A stretch of 64,000 bases of DNA, taken from Monosporascus cannonballus. Lineage: Eukaryota; Ascomycota; Sordariomycetes; Xylariales. This document shows positions 35,100-46,639 of the stretch, piece after piece (position 1 is the first letter of the stretch; every line of letters begins with the position of its first letter). The notes beneath the pieces were generated by a model, which searched no databases, had not been told where the DNA came from, and was given only the letters and a program-made list of their open reading frames with translations. Made by a program: the position numbers and the translations under genes. The stretch covers positions 186,001-250,000 of the forward strand of contig QJNS01000002.1 in the NCBI GenBank assembly GCA_004154925.1, written 5' to 3'.

Positions 35100-38000
35100 A
35101 TTATAAAGAAATATTATAATACTTAATACGTATTATATTATGTAATTATTCCTATTTCGTTTAATTCCTTATTATAATCCGTTTTTAACTTTATTTTATT
35201 TACATTTTCTTTTTTCGCGTTTATATTTTATTTTTTTACGTATACGTTTTATTCGGTTTACCGTTTTTCTTTATTTTTATTTCGCCTTTTCCGTTTATTT
35301 TATATATTATTTTGGTTTGTTATATTTCTTTCGTCAAAAAGTCCAAAAAAAGTAATATTTTGATATAAAAAAGAATTAGGATTTCTTTTAATATTATCTT
35401 TTTAATACCGATAATAAAATAAATATATATTATATTACGGACCGTAATAAGCCATATTATACTTATGTAATATAACGTTATTTCAATTACCGTATAATTT
35501 ACGTTTAAATTCCGGATACCTTAAATTATATCGTAATTAATTATTATTATAAAATATTTGGCATAATAAATAATGATTTTTAATATTAATAATACCGTTA
35601 TTTAATTTCCGTTTAAATTTCGATTATTTTTAAAAGTATTATTTAAAAGATTTTTTAATTCGGTATTAATAATTAAAAATTAATTATTAAATTCGAAACA
35701 TTTTATATTATAAATATTTAATATAAATGTTTTAACGTAATTATGGCCGGCTATCGATATAACATTTTTCGTAAGGCCGAATTTGCTTTTACTACGGTTA
35801 TTATTAAAAAATATCGTTTTTTAATATAATAAAAATCGATTTCCGATTACCCATTATAATTATGAAAATTTAATTTTAATGCCGTTTTATAAATTTATAA
35901 ATTTAATTTTTTTATAAATATTACGGTGTTTTTCTTATTATTCCGTAATTAAGTTTTAGTTAGGCATAATTTTAAGGTATTCCTATAAATAAGGTATCTT
36001 TCGAAAGCCGTTATATTATTAAGTTTTCTGTTTACAAATATTTTCCGCTTATCTTTTAACGTTTTAACGAAATTCTAATATTTATTAATAATTATAATTA
36101 AAAAACGGCTTTATCCGGCAAAGTTATTATTAAACACAAATATATTAAATACTTTAAAATGGCACCTTATCTTTAATTAATAACAAATTATATTTTAATT
36201 ATTTGGGCCTCATTTTTCGTAAAATATAAAACGTTTCTAAATTTTTCCGGGTTTTACGTTTAATAAATTTAATAAACGTACTTTTTTATTATTATGATAT
36301 ATTTTTCGATAAATTTCCGATATTTCTATATTAATCTTTTTAATAGGTTAACCAAGAATTAATTAATATAAAACATAATAATTAAATATAAACCTTTATT
36401 TTCGAAATAAAAATTTATTTTTTTATATTATTTATTAATTTCCGATCGGTATATAATATAATAATTTTTCGTTAAAAACGTAAAGGTAATTATATAATTA
36501 AATAATATTTCAATATTAATATTTTAAATTTATTTAAAATTAATTTTCATAATTTTTATAATTATTCAGTAATTAATTTCTTATTAGGTTATTATTATTT
36601 TACTGTTTTTCAATCGTTTTATTTTTTATATACGTATTTAATGTTATTTATAATATTATAATATTGTAAACGTATATTCGAATTATTTTCAAAACTTCTA
36701 CGTATTATATTTAATAAGTTAACTTTTTTATTTAATCAGATATTTACGTTATTTCCAGTTATTTTAATAATTAACCATATTTTTTATTACTTATTCTTTT
36801 TATTTCTTTATTAAGTCCGGTAATGTTATTTAAACGTTATTAGGTTTCCGGTTATATTACGGTTTTAACAAAAATATTGGAAATATATTATATATCTGTT
36901 AATATTTAGTAAACAAAAATATTTGGTATATTTAAAAGTATATTTGTTTTTAAATTGCAATTCGCATATAAATAAATACGAACATTTAATTTTTAAACTT
37001 AAAATATTTAATTAATAAATTTATTTATTATTTTAATTAAAACTTTATAAGCGTATAATATTAATTATAATACTTTTTCTAAGTTGTCGTTATTTTTTTA
37101 ATATTCGCATATTATTCGACAAATAACCGTTATTCTTTCGAAAAATTTCTTAATTTTTTATATTTATTATTTAAATTTTTATAAAAGGTATTTTATTGTT
37201 TTTAAATAATACTTATATAAAATTTTAAACGAAAAACGGCCGGTAAATACGTTTCGGATATTATTATATACTAATTCTGTATTTTATAATAATTTTATTT
37301 AATTATGTTAATATTTATTAACGTAATTAGGGAAGTAATATTTTAAAAATTAATAAATACGTTTTATTTACTTAGTAATTTGCGAATAATTAACGGTTAA
37401 TATTCGCCGTTTTATTTTTTATTTTTTGCAAATTTCCACCTAAAATCAATTTATTAATAATTTATTTTTATCGTTAATAATTCCGGTTAACGTACCAAAT
37501 TTGCATTTAACCTTATTATAAAATAATCGAGTTAATTTGATTACAGTTAAGGTTTTAACCGTAAGAATAAATAATTTTAATATCGTAAAACGGACGACGA
37601 TTACCAGAATCATATTGTATTTTAACCCGTTTAAACATAGATTTTTAGGACATTCCGTAATAAAATCTAACGAGATTTTTTTAAAAAGGTTACTTCAATA
37701 ACGGTAAAAATTATAGCTGTCCAGATGGTTTATAACGTAACTTTATTATATCCTAATAATTCAGATATTATTTAATATATTTTTAAATATTATATGTTAT
37801 ATTTTTCTAATAAAACTTTTAAATTACTAATTTTAACGTACGGATTTATCTTATATATTCTAATTTTAAATTATTATAATATTAATTAATTAATTATTTC
37901 TGGAAAACGCCTTATAACGAAATTATAAATTTATCTTAATAATATAAAATTTTATTTAAATTTAAAAAATATTTTCCCTTTATTCCGGCTTAACGTTTAG

Positions 38001-41000
38001 TTATCTGTATCAATTTTATAATATTTAAATTTTTAATTTATCACTTTTAAACCCGATTATAAAATTATCGGGAAAATCTCGGTTAAAATATTGTTATATG
38101 CTTAAATAATTCTTTTATGAAAAATATAAAATATATTAATTATAAATAATAATTTTAATATTAATTTTGTTTTTTTTTAAATTTTTCGGTATCCGATTAT
38201 AATACAATCGTAATTTGCGATTATTGTTATTTAACCGTTAATCGTATTACTGCTGCAATATACGTTTATATTATTATTCGTAAACGATAAATTCGACAAA
38301 TTTATGTTTTTTTTCGAACATTGTATAATCGTATAATAAAAATTTTCGGCTTTTTTTATACGGATAGTAATTACCTGAACTTTTGTTGTTTAAAATTTAT
38401 TTAAAAACTTTGCAATAAACGAATTTCGGGTTATTTTTATAAAACCTTTTCCTGTTTTATAATATTTTAAATTACGTTATATATTTGTAATCGTTTTCTG
38501 TACGTTTTCCGGCATATTATTCGTAAATCCGAATTTTTTAAATAACGTAAGGATTACGTTTCCATATACGATTTCATTTAATGTATAATTCGGGCGTTTA
38601 AATAATTTGTTTGCCGGCTTAATAACGTTCTGTTAATATTAGATTTCAAAATCAAATACGTAAAAGGGTAAACTTATTTAATTAATTCCTTTTGAAAGTT
38701 ACGTACCGGCGCTTTTATTATATCCTTTAACGTGATATAATTAATAAATATTAAATAAATTTTTCCGTACTTTTAAAGTGTTACCGCTAATATTTTAAAT
38801 TTTTTATAATTGTTAATAATGTTTATTACTTTATAACTTATTATTTTTGGTAAAACATAATTTTCGAAATTAATATATAATTAAGCATTAATATTTTCCC
38901 TATTTTTATAAAAATATTTTTAATATAACTTTCATTAAGGCGTTTATTTTAACCCTAAAATTTTTAATATTATTTTAATATCGGAACATATTTACCGATT
39001 AAAAAGGATTTTTTAAGTTTTGGAACGTTTTTTTAACGTTTTCGGGTTATGGGAATTCTGTTATTTTATTTTTACTTTACGTTTTTTTAAAAAACCTAAT
39101 AATAAGTTCGATAATATGCGAATAATAAGCGATAAATTTCCGATAAAAATTCGCGAATGCTAAAAATACTTAAATATTATAAATTAACTTTATTTTTGGT
39201 TATGTTTCGATAATATCGACGTATTAATAGTTTATTTCTAAACCGTTAATAATAAATATAAAATTTAAAAACTCTATTTTTTTAACAAAATTATATTTAA
39301 ACGTTTTAGCAAATAGTTAATATTATAATAATCGTTAGAAAATTAACTAAAGATATTTCGGATTTTTTTCATTATCCGAATAAATAATTATATTATTTAA
39401 ATATTATATATATATATAATTAACTAATGTAATGAATATCTTATATATATAAGTTTAAAACTTAATTAACGCGTTAATAAAATTAAATAATATAACAATA
39501 TATTTAAATTATTTCTATTACGTTCGGACAATCGTTTTTTATTAATTATATTTTTTAATCCTAATATGGTAATAAATACTTTTAAAATTAATTTTCGCAA
39601 GTACCTTAATTAATTTTAGACGATTTATTATTTCTGTAATCAAAAATAAGAAATATCGATTTTTTATCGTTTCCCGATTTAACCCCTTATAATTAACGTA
39701 TAATCGGAAATTACTTTTCTTTTTGGGCATAAATAATATTAATACTTTTAAGTCCGTTTTTAAATAACATATTTGGCTTATTTTTAGTTTTTTTCGGAAA
39801 TATTTTTCGAATATTTTCTTTTAAGTTTTCAAAATAAGGTAAATTAGGTCAAATAAAGGCGTTTTTGTTAAGTTTAAATTTCTTACCTATTTTGCCCTTA
39901 ATAATTAACGTATGTTTTCCTTGTTTTTTCAAAATATATTTACAGGAAATTCTTTAAATATATTAAAAAATTAATTAATTCCCGTTTTTACTGTTTTCCG
40001 AATTCCGGGATATTTAGTTTTACGGTTAAATTTATTAAATTAACAATATAAATTTGCTTACTGAAAAACGTTAAATTTGCGATTTTCTCTTTATTAACTT
40101 TTTGTAATCATCCGTATAACTATTAATATATAATTATATTTAATAAAACTTTTAATTTATTTATTCCGGGTTTAAATAATAAAAGATTCGGCGTTTTTCG
40201 ATTACCACATATTATAAAATAAATTTGCTTAATTCTTTATTCGTTCTCGTTATTATTTAATATATTAATAAAAAGTTCGTAAGCCCCATAATATTTAATA
40301 TACCCGTTATTAACGCCGATAAAAGCTAAAATATAAACGGAAATTAATTAAAAATTAAAATATTTCGTTTAATTTTCTGCTTATAATATTTATTTATATT
40401 CCGCTATTTATATGTATTTTTCTTATTATATCCTCTATATTTTTTAAAAAATATTTTCTTTTTACAAACCGGTTTTATTCCACCTATTTTATAATTATTA
40501 GCCAAAATAAATTAAATATATATATTTACTTTAGCTTTTTGTTTCGGTTTACGTTTAAAGATTAATTTAATTTATCGTTATATATTATAACGTTTTATGC
40601 GGCTTTCGAAAATCGGTTTTTGTATAACCTGAATAATAAGATTTTTATATCTTTTTTTAATTTACAATTTATATTTTTACAGTTCAATTTTTTATAATTA
40701 TAATATTCAAATAAGCTCTTATAAAAATTAAAAGTATTAAATCGTACCGACTTATTTTAATTGGAATTAAATTAATAATTATTTTCCTTTCAAATATAAA
40801 AACATTTATATTTCCTATCGCTTTTATATGTCGCCTTTTTTATTTTAGGCGTTTTTTTCTTCAAAACATTAAAATAAAATTATTTATTTTTATTAATACC
40901 TTTAACGAAAAAGAATCGGGTTTTTTCGTTTTTTAGGCATTCTAATAATACTTTGCTTTATTTATTACGTTATTAATTTGTTTTAATTTAACGTTTTTTC

Positions 41001-41900
41001 TTAACAAAATATTTCGTAATCTTAATATTAATTTATAAAAATTATTAAAAATAACACGTTTATTATTCTGATCATTATCCAGATTAAAAATATTTATAAG
41101 CTTTATTTTATAAATTAGAAGTTTTTATTTAACGTAAAAGTTTAATAACGATTAATCGGATCGTTATCGTAATTCCATAAATTGTTCCTTATATTCCCTA
41201 TCGAAAAAATTAGGATTTACGCAATTTCTTCTAGTAAAAATCCATAAAACTATTTTTTTAATTTCTTTCGTAAATAAAAAAATTAAATATAATACGGTAT
41301 AATTATTAAACGTTCGTAATAAAAACCTTTATATAACCCATAACTTATTAAATATAAATAAAGGTATTTTGCCTTAGCTTTTCGACGTAAACTTTTATAA
41401 TAATTTTTATTTAAATTTTTTTAATCGATATACGTTCGGAAAATTTCGAATAATTATAACGTAATATTTATTTATCGTCTTTGGTCTTTTACGATAATAT
41501 CGTAATTAATTTATAAAGCTTTGCTTTTTTAACTTATATTATTATTTATTATTTGGCCAATTATCGAAATAAATCCGAATATTATTTATTTTGTTAACGA
41601 ATAATCTCCAAAATCTTGTTATTATTAAAAAGTTTAATTTTTTTCGCTTTAAATTCTGGAACGCGTTTGTTATATTACGTCCATTTTTTAATTATTTAAC
41701 TAACGGTTATCGGGATACATCCTTATTATATATATAAAAGGATTTAGGATCCCGGAAACCGTAATATTTTGCCCGTTAGGGCTTTATTATAAGCTTTTTA
41801 ACCTGTTTTTATATCATAATTGATCGTTTATTAATTAGGTTCCGATCGGCGGTCTTTTTAATTAGTAACCTAAGTTCGTTTTGCAATCGGCGAATTTTGC
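35100..41900 (-). pseudogene. Gyp-D gag-pol remnant
   Basis: The clearest piece is RT at 39542-39730: MPKKKSNFRLYVNYKGLN, then TIKNRY, then LITEIINRLK. It corresponds to the family blocks VPKKDGxLR, VDYRGLN, TIKNRYPLPLI and the following lysine/aspartate-rich segment. Aspartates are changed to Asn in several places, as expected from G-to-A changes. Outside RT the frames are too broken to place protease, RNase H or integrase reliably, so the outer limits given are only approximate. Confidence 0.6.
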
Positions 41901-41942
41901 TTTTAATAATTATTACATTACTTTTTATAGTAAATAGAAAAA

Positions 41943-42149
41943 TTGTAAAATAATAGATAATTATAAATTAGGTAAGGTGATTCCCGATTAATTATAAAGC
42001 AAATTCCAAAAAGTAAGTATATTAGGTTATTTCTATCTGGCATTTCCTATTAGCTGCTAGATGGTGGATTTATATTAATAAGTGGGTCGGTAGCTGATCG
42101 GTGGCTGGTCGGCTACCAGCCTTAATCTTATAGGGGCTGTATTCTCACA
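41943..42149 (-). repeat. Gyp-D 5' LTR
   Basis: 207 bp, begins TGTAAAATAATAG and ends TATTCTCACA, followed directly by the CCCAG duplication. It keeps a higher GC content than its partner over the last ~130 bp. Confidence 0.9.
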
Positions 42150-42154
42150 CCCAG

Positions 42155-42380
42155 CGACCCACCAGTGTGGCTTCAGTTTGTATATATATAGGGGGGCTTC
42201 GCCCCCGAGTAATTAGAAAAGAGCAGGCATTAATAGTTATCTATTTATTATCTATATTATGAACCACTTGCTGGGCTGTTTTTCTTTGCCTTTTATTCTG
42301 TACTTTATTATTTTCCCTGATATATTAATGCCTTTACCTATCCGTATGGACCGTTAGGCAAAGGACAATCTATAGCGACT
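42155..42380 (+). repeat. Remainder of the Gyp-C 5' LTR with TATA box and hairpin
   Basis: Continues the LTR begun at 34734. A TATATATATA box (about 42181-42190) is immediately followed by a perfect hairpin, GGGGGC-TTC-GCCCCC (42192-42206). The right boundary is inferred from the start of the gag frame at 42402 and is uncertain by about 20 bp. Confidence 0.5.
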
Positions 42381-42401
42381 TACGTACCAGGATATCAAAT
42401 A

Positions 42402-43540
42402 ATGGCGGGAGAAAAACGCGGAATAGCAACTTCGCAGGGTATAGCTAACTAGTCCGAGGATTTCCCCACGATGAAAATAAAAATATTATCCAAATCATCA
42501 ACCTTAAATCAGATCCCAAAAGCCATCGGTTTATTATTAGAAAAAAAGCTGGACCGCAGGATCCAAAAAAAGGCAGAAAGTACAAAGAAAACGACAATAT
42601 TTGGCAATTTTGAAAAAAGGAAAAAACCTGCTTTTTAAATTAAATAATATTAACGGGTTAGATTACGAAAGGCCCTCGAAACAAAATCGTAATAAAGCTT
42701 ATTTTGAGGTATCGTTATTTATCTTACGGTTTAAAAAAGTTTTCCGAATAAAATTAATAAATTTTTTATTAACTTAAAAATTCGCTTTACATTATTAATA
42801 TTAGATTTCTTTACGGACGTAATAAATATAATATATATTAATATTTACTTCGAAACTTCATATACCAAAAACTAATCGAAACTTTTAACCTTAAAAAAAT
42901 AATAACTTAACGGCCTTAATATAATAAGAGTTCGAGATTTATTTGGAAAAAAGTATCAGAAATAAAAAGACTTACAGTTTTATAACTAACGTTAAATTTA
43001 TAACCTTATAATAATAATCCGGAAAAAAATTTATAAATTTCCTAGATTAATACGAAATAATAAAAGCTAAAAACCCAGATAATTTTCCGAAAAAAATGCG
43101 GGTAATGCGATTATTATTTAACTTTAGTCTTAAATTATAAGGTGAAATTATTAAAGGAATTTTTCCGGAAATTAAGGGGGATTTAATAACGACAGCATAA
43201 TAGGCAAAATTAATTTTTATTACTTTATACGAAATAAATTCGACGAAAAAAAAGGGAATAAAAAATTAAAAAGAATGTACCGGCGTATAACCAAATCTAA
43301 ATTAGGGACGTATCGGCGAATCGACGGCTTATTAACCTTATTGGCCTTATTATTGTCATTAAAAAAAGTTAATACGGGGCCAATATCAAACTTATTAAAC
43401 GGCCGTAAAAGGTTTATAACGGCCGTACGGTATTATAATTGCGAAAAGGAAAAATATAAAATTTTTAATTACACCGAGATTAAATATTTTAAATGTAAAA
43501 ACTCCGGATATAAAAGAAATTAATATTTATAAGGTCGTAA
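42402..43540 (+). pseudogene. Gyp-C gag remnant with two CCHC zinc knuckles
   Basis: ATG at 42402 begins MAGEKRGIATSQGIAN, then a TAG. The start and the knuckle region are in the same frame (873 nt apart). Near 43431-43530 two zinc knuckles of the C-x2-C-x4-H-x4-C type are recognisable: Y-x2-C-x4-Y-x4-Y twice. Tyr replaces Cys (TGT/TGC to TAT) and His (CAT to TAT), both the direct outcome of RIP. The second knuckle contains a TAA in place of CAA. This nucleocapsid region would bind element RNA. It is non-functional because of the stops. Confidence 0.78.
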
Positions 43541-44663
43541 TTCCTTAACAATTAAATCGAATAATATATTATTTCGAATACGGGAAACATAAATTAAGAA
43601 ATAAAAGGCCTTAGTTTTTCGGTTTAAGTTCGAAACAATAATTAGGTTTCGAATTAGAAAAAAATAAATTAAGTATAAGGGCCTAATAAACGGCGGTAAC
43701 AATTACGATTTAGTATGAAAAAAGTTATTACCAAAATCGATAATCCAAGGTTTGGCAAGTAATATAACGATAAAAAGCGTTTTTGCAAAAGGGGCTTCGT
43801 TAAGGGAAATAAATACGTTAATAAAGGTAATAAACGATTAAGAAAGGACGCGGAAAATGCGAAATAACTTCTATATTCTAAAGGACCTTTAAGAGTACGA
43901 CGTAATCCTAGGCCTGCCCTAAGGGAATACTACTAGCCCAGATTTGGACTTTAGAAAGAAGTTAAAGTACTTTAAGTTAAAAAAAGCGACCTTATTATGG
44001 TCATAACTTAGAAAAAGATTCGTAAGACGGCTAAAAAATCGAGAAAAATAATAGGCCTAATAATAGCTAATATATTAAATGCAAAATAAATACCAGAAGA
44101 GGTACAGCCGGATAAGAATGATATAACCGTTAAAAGCTAAAAGGTGGCCGGAAATAACGTTATATTTCCCCTCGAATATCAGGATTATAAAGATGTATTC
44201 GACGTATCTTTTGCGGAACCCTTATTTTAATACCATTATATAAAGTATCGTATCGATTTCGAAAAAAAAAAACGTTTCCTTAGGGTCCTATATACCCCTT
44301 TTCGGAAAGGAAATAAAAGGTTTTGCAACAATATATAAAATAGGCGTTAATTAAAGGTTGGATACGACCCTTCCAAAGCCTAGTTAAGGCATTTATTCTA
44401 TTCGTCTCGAAACCCAAGGGCAAATCGCGATTGTATACAAATTATCGGGGCCGTAATAAGATTACCTTAAAAAATAGGACAGTATTGTTATTAATTAACG
44501 AAATATTGGATAAATTATTAAACGTAAAGGTATATATTAAGCTAGACCTAGAGAATACGTATTACCGGTTACGTATTAAGGCGGGAAACGAATAAAAAAA
44601 CAAACTTCCGTACGAAATACAGTTATTTCGAATATCTGGTGATATTATTTAAGTTCGTTAATG
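43541..44663 (+). pseudogene. Gyp-C pol, first part (protease region and N-terminal RT)
   Basis: From about 44160 the reading is clear: YQDYKDVFDVSFAEP, then near 44400-44663 the RT blocks FVSKPKGKSRLYTNYRG, ITLKNR, INEILDKLL, KLDLENTYYRLRIKAGNE and YFEYL. The gene is cut in the middle of RT by Gyp-A3 at 44663/44664. The last five bases (44659-44663, TAATG) are the left copy of the target duplication. RT resumes at 58221. At least one frame change separates this part from gag. Confidence 0.8.
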
Positions 44664-45042
44664 TGTGACGGCTAGGGAGTTTAACCAACTATTAAACCTT
44701 AGTCGTACGGATTAATGTTGGCAGAAATATCGTAGGAAACTGAGCAATATATATAGTAATCATGTTACCTCTCGTAATACCAAAGGTGCCTTAGATAACG
44801 AATTATTATTACAAGCTGAAATTATTTATATTATGGAAATAATAAACATATATATATTAGTTTTTAATATTACCGTTTATTTTTATTTAATTATATTTAG
44901 CGAAATTTTGCTAAGTAATTGTTTAATATTAATTAATCGTATTTAGCAAATTTTTGCTAAATACCCATTACGTATCCTAGGAGATTGTCCGTATTATTTT
45001 CGTTAACCGTTTTTTAAGGCCGAGACCTATCAGGTCGTAATA
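44664..45042 (-). repeat. Gyp-A3 3' LTR (U3 type X)
   Basis: 379 bp, begins TGTGACGGCTAGGGAG (an unmutated LTR start) and ends CAGGTCGTAATA. Its U3 carries two TTTAGC...TTTTGCTAA repeats not found in the other U3 types. Confidence 0.88.
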
Positions 45043-45064
45043 CGATTTTCCTTTTCCTTAAATC

Positions 45065-45583
45065 TTGCTCTTGAGATTTTATTTTTTTCTAATAACTATT
45101 ATTAGTTTTTTACGATATCGAGTCGTATTATTAAAAGTCGTTATTAGGTTTCCCTTACCATTCGTTAACAAAACCTATTTCTTTATTTTTAACGGTTTCA
45201 ATTTTGAAATTATACCGCATTTTTTATATTTTTTTAAAAGAATTGAAAATACGAAATGATAGACCATATTTCAAAAGATAAAATTTTCGTTAAACGTAAA
45301 TATGCTTATAATAAGATTAACATTCCTTTTTCCTTTTTGGAAAATATTCGTACCGAGAACAAACGCCTAAAACAAAAGGAAATTCTCGTAAAAGAACGTT
45401 TTTTGGAATTACAAAAACGTTATTAATAAGAGATAAATAAAGCCGTCGCGCCTTTAATCCGTTTTCGGAAATAAAAGGCTTTTTTCGCTTAAAAAAAATA
45501 AAAATGGTATAACGGAAATTATAATCGCTTAAGAAGCTAAAAAAGCAAAAACGCTAAAAGCAGGCCATCGTCCAGGCTTCCAT
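45065..45583 (+). pseudogene. Antisense accessory ORF of Gyp-A3, N-terminal part
   Basis: Corresponds to the accessory ORF of the other copies but is diverged. An open stretch from 45065 to 45259 includes FNGFNFEIIP, aligning with FNEFGYEI of the other copies. After a frame change, 45258-45583 reads as a long Lys/Glu/Leu-rich helical region (FSFLENIRTENKRLKQKEI, KERFLELQKRY) with a few TAA codons. Gyp-A4 is inserted at 45583/45584, and the frame resumes at 52309. Confidence 0.55.
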
Positions 45584-45959
45584 TATGACGGCTAGGGGGT
45601 TTAACCAACTATTAAACCTTAGTCGTACGGGTTTATGTTAGCAGAAGTATCGTAGAAATCTAAGCAATAAATACAGTAATCGTATTACGTCACGTAATAC
45701 CAAGGTTGCTTTAGGTAACGAATTATTACTGCAAATTAAAATTATCTAAATTATAGAAATAATAAACGTATATATTTTTCTTTTTCTTAGCTTAATTACT
45801 TATAATCATACGGCTGGTAATAATTATAATCACTTAAAATCCCCCTTAATTACTTCTGATTATTAACTTAACAATAATTACAGTTACGTAATTCATAAGG
45901 TAATCCGTATAATTTTTATTTAATTATCTCTCGAGGTCGAAACTTATTAAATCGTAACA
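45584..45959 (-). repeat. Gyp-A4 3' LTR (U3 type Y)
   Basis: 376 bp, begins TATGACGGCTAGGGGG and ends AAATCGTAACA. Confidence 0.88.
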
Positions 45960-46045
45960 TAGCCTCCCTTTTCTCAAAACCTTACCCTTAAGATTTTTTT
46001 CCTTTTTTTTTCTTCGTTTAATAAATATTTTTTTTGCTCTTAATT

Positions 46046-46639
46046 ATATCGTCTCGTATTTCCAAGATTCGTTACGTTTTTCGTTCTTTTACCGTTCGTC
46101 GTATTAACCTCGTAAAAGCCTTTAGCGAATTTAGGTACGAAAGTATATCTTGTTTTTATTATTTTTGGAAAAACACAAGGTATAAAGAATATATTAATCG
46201 AAATTAATTCTGTAATGGTACCGGCGTACCCATTTCTTCCTTGCAAAATATTCGTCGCAAATATTAATACTTAAAACGCAAAAAAGCGTTTGTTAAAAAA
46301 CGATTACTAAAACTTTAACGGTTTTATCTTAAAGCTTAATATCGTTATCAAAAAAAGATAAATAAAATTTTTTCTCGTTTTGTTCGTTTACATGAGCAAA
46401 AGGCGCTAATTAGTTTGAAAAATGTTATTATAATATAACGTAAGCTCTAATCGTTAAACGAATTAAAAAAACAAAAACGTCGGGAACAAAAATAATTAAA
46501 GGTTATTATTATAGCTGCCACGTTAGCACATATTACGGCCGATTAGCTCGACATCCCGGCTATTAATTGGTCGGCTATTAATTAGGACGCGCCTATCGTT
46601 ATTAATAAAAATTTTTCAATAGGCGCTAGGCGTTAATAA
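46046..46639 (+). pseudogene. Antisense accessory ORF of Gyp-A4
   Basis: 198 codons in one frame from an ATA (ancestral ATG) to TAA at 46637-46639, without frameshift but with about ten TAA/TAG codons. Two cysteine codons of the predicted cluster survive here (in SISCFYYF and in FCNGTGVP), at positions where other copies show Tyr. About eight residues between the two halves of the cluster are missing. The long helical segment (KRKKAFVKKRLLKL, then KKINKIFSRFVRLHEQKAL, then SLNELKKQKRREQK) and a Trp-containing tail (INWSAIN) follow. The last 41 bp overlap the end of pol on the other strand. Confidence 0.65.

Larger units (their letters stand above)
34782..42149 (-). mobile_element. Gyp-D: RIP-degraded Ty3/gypsy element nested in the Gyp-C LTR
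   Basis: A 7368-bp element with LTRs of 206 bp (34782-34987) and 207 bp (41943-42149), both TGTAA...(C/T)A, and perfect 5-bp target duplications CCCAG (34777-34781 and 42150-42154). RT is readable on the minus strand at 39542-39730, so transcription runs from the right LTR to the left. The interior is extremely AT-rich with many stops. The left LTR is more mutated than the right: right TTCTCACA versus left TTTTTATA at their ends. I see no antisense accessory ORF like that of Gyp-A. Confidence 0.9.
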
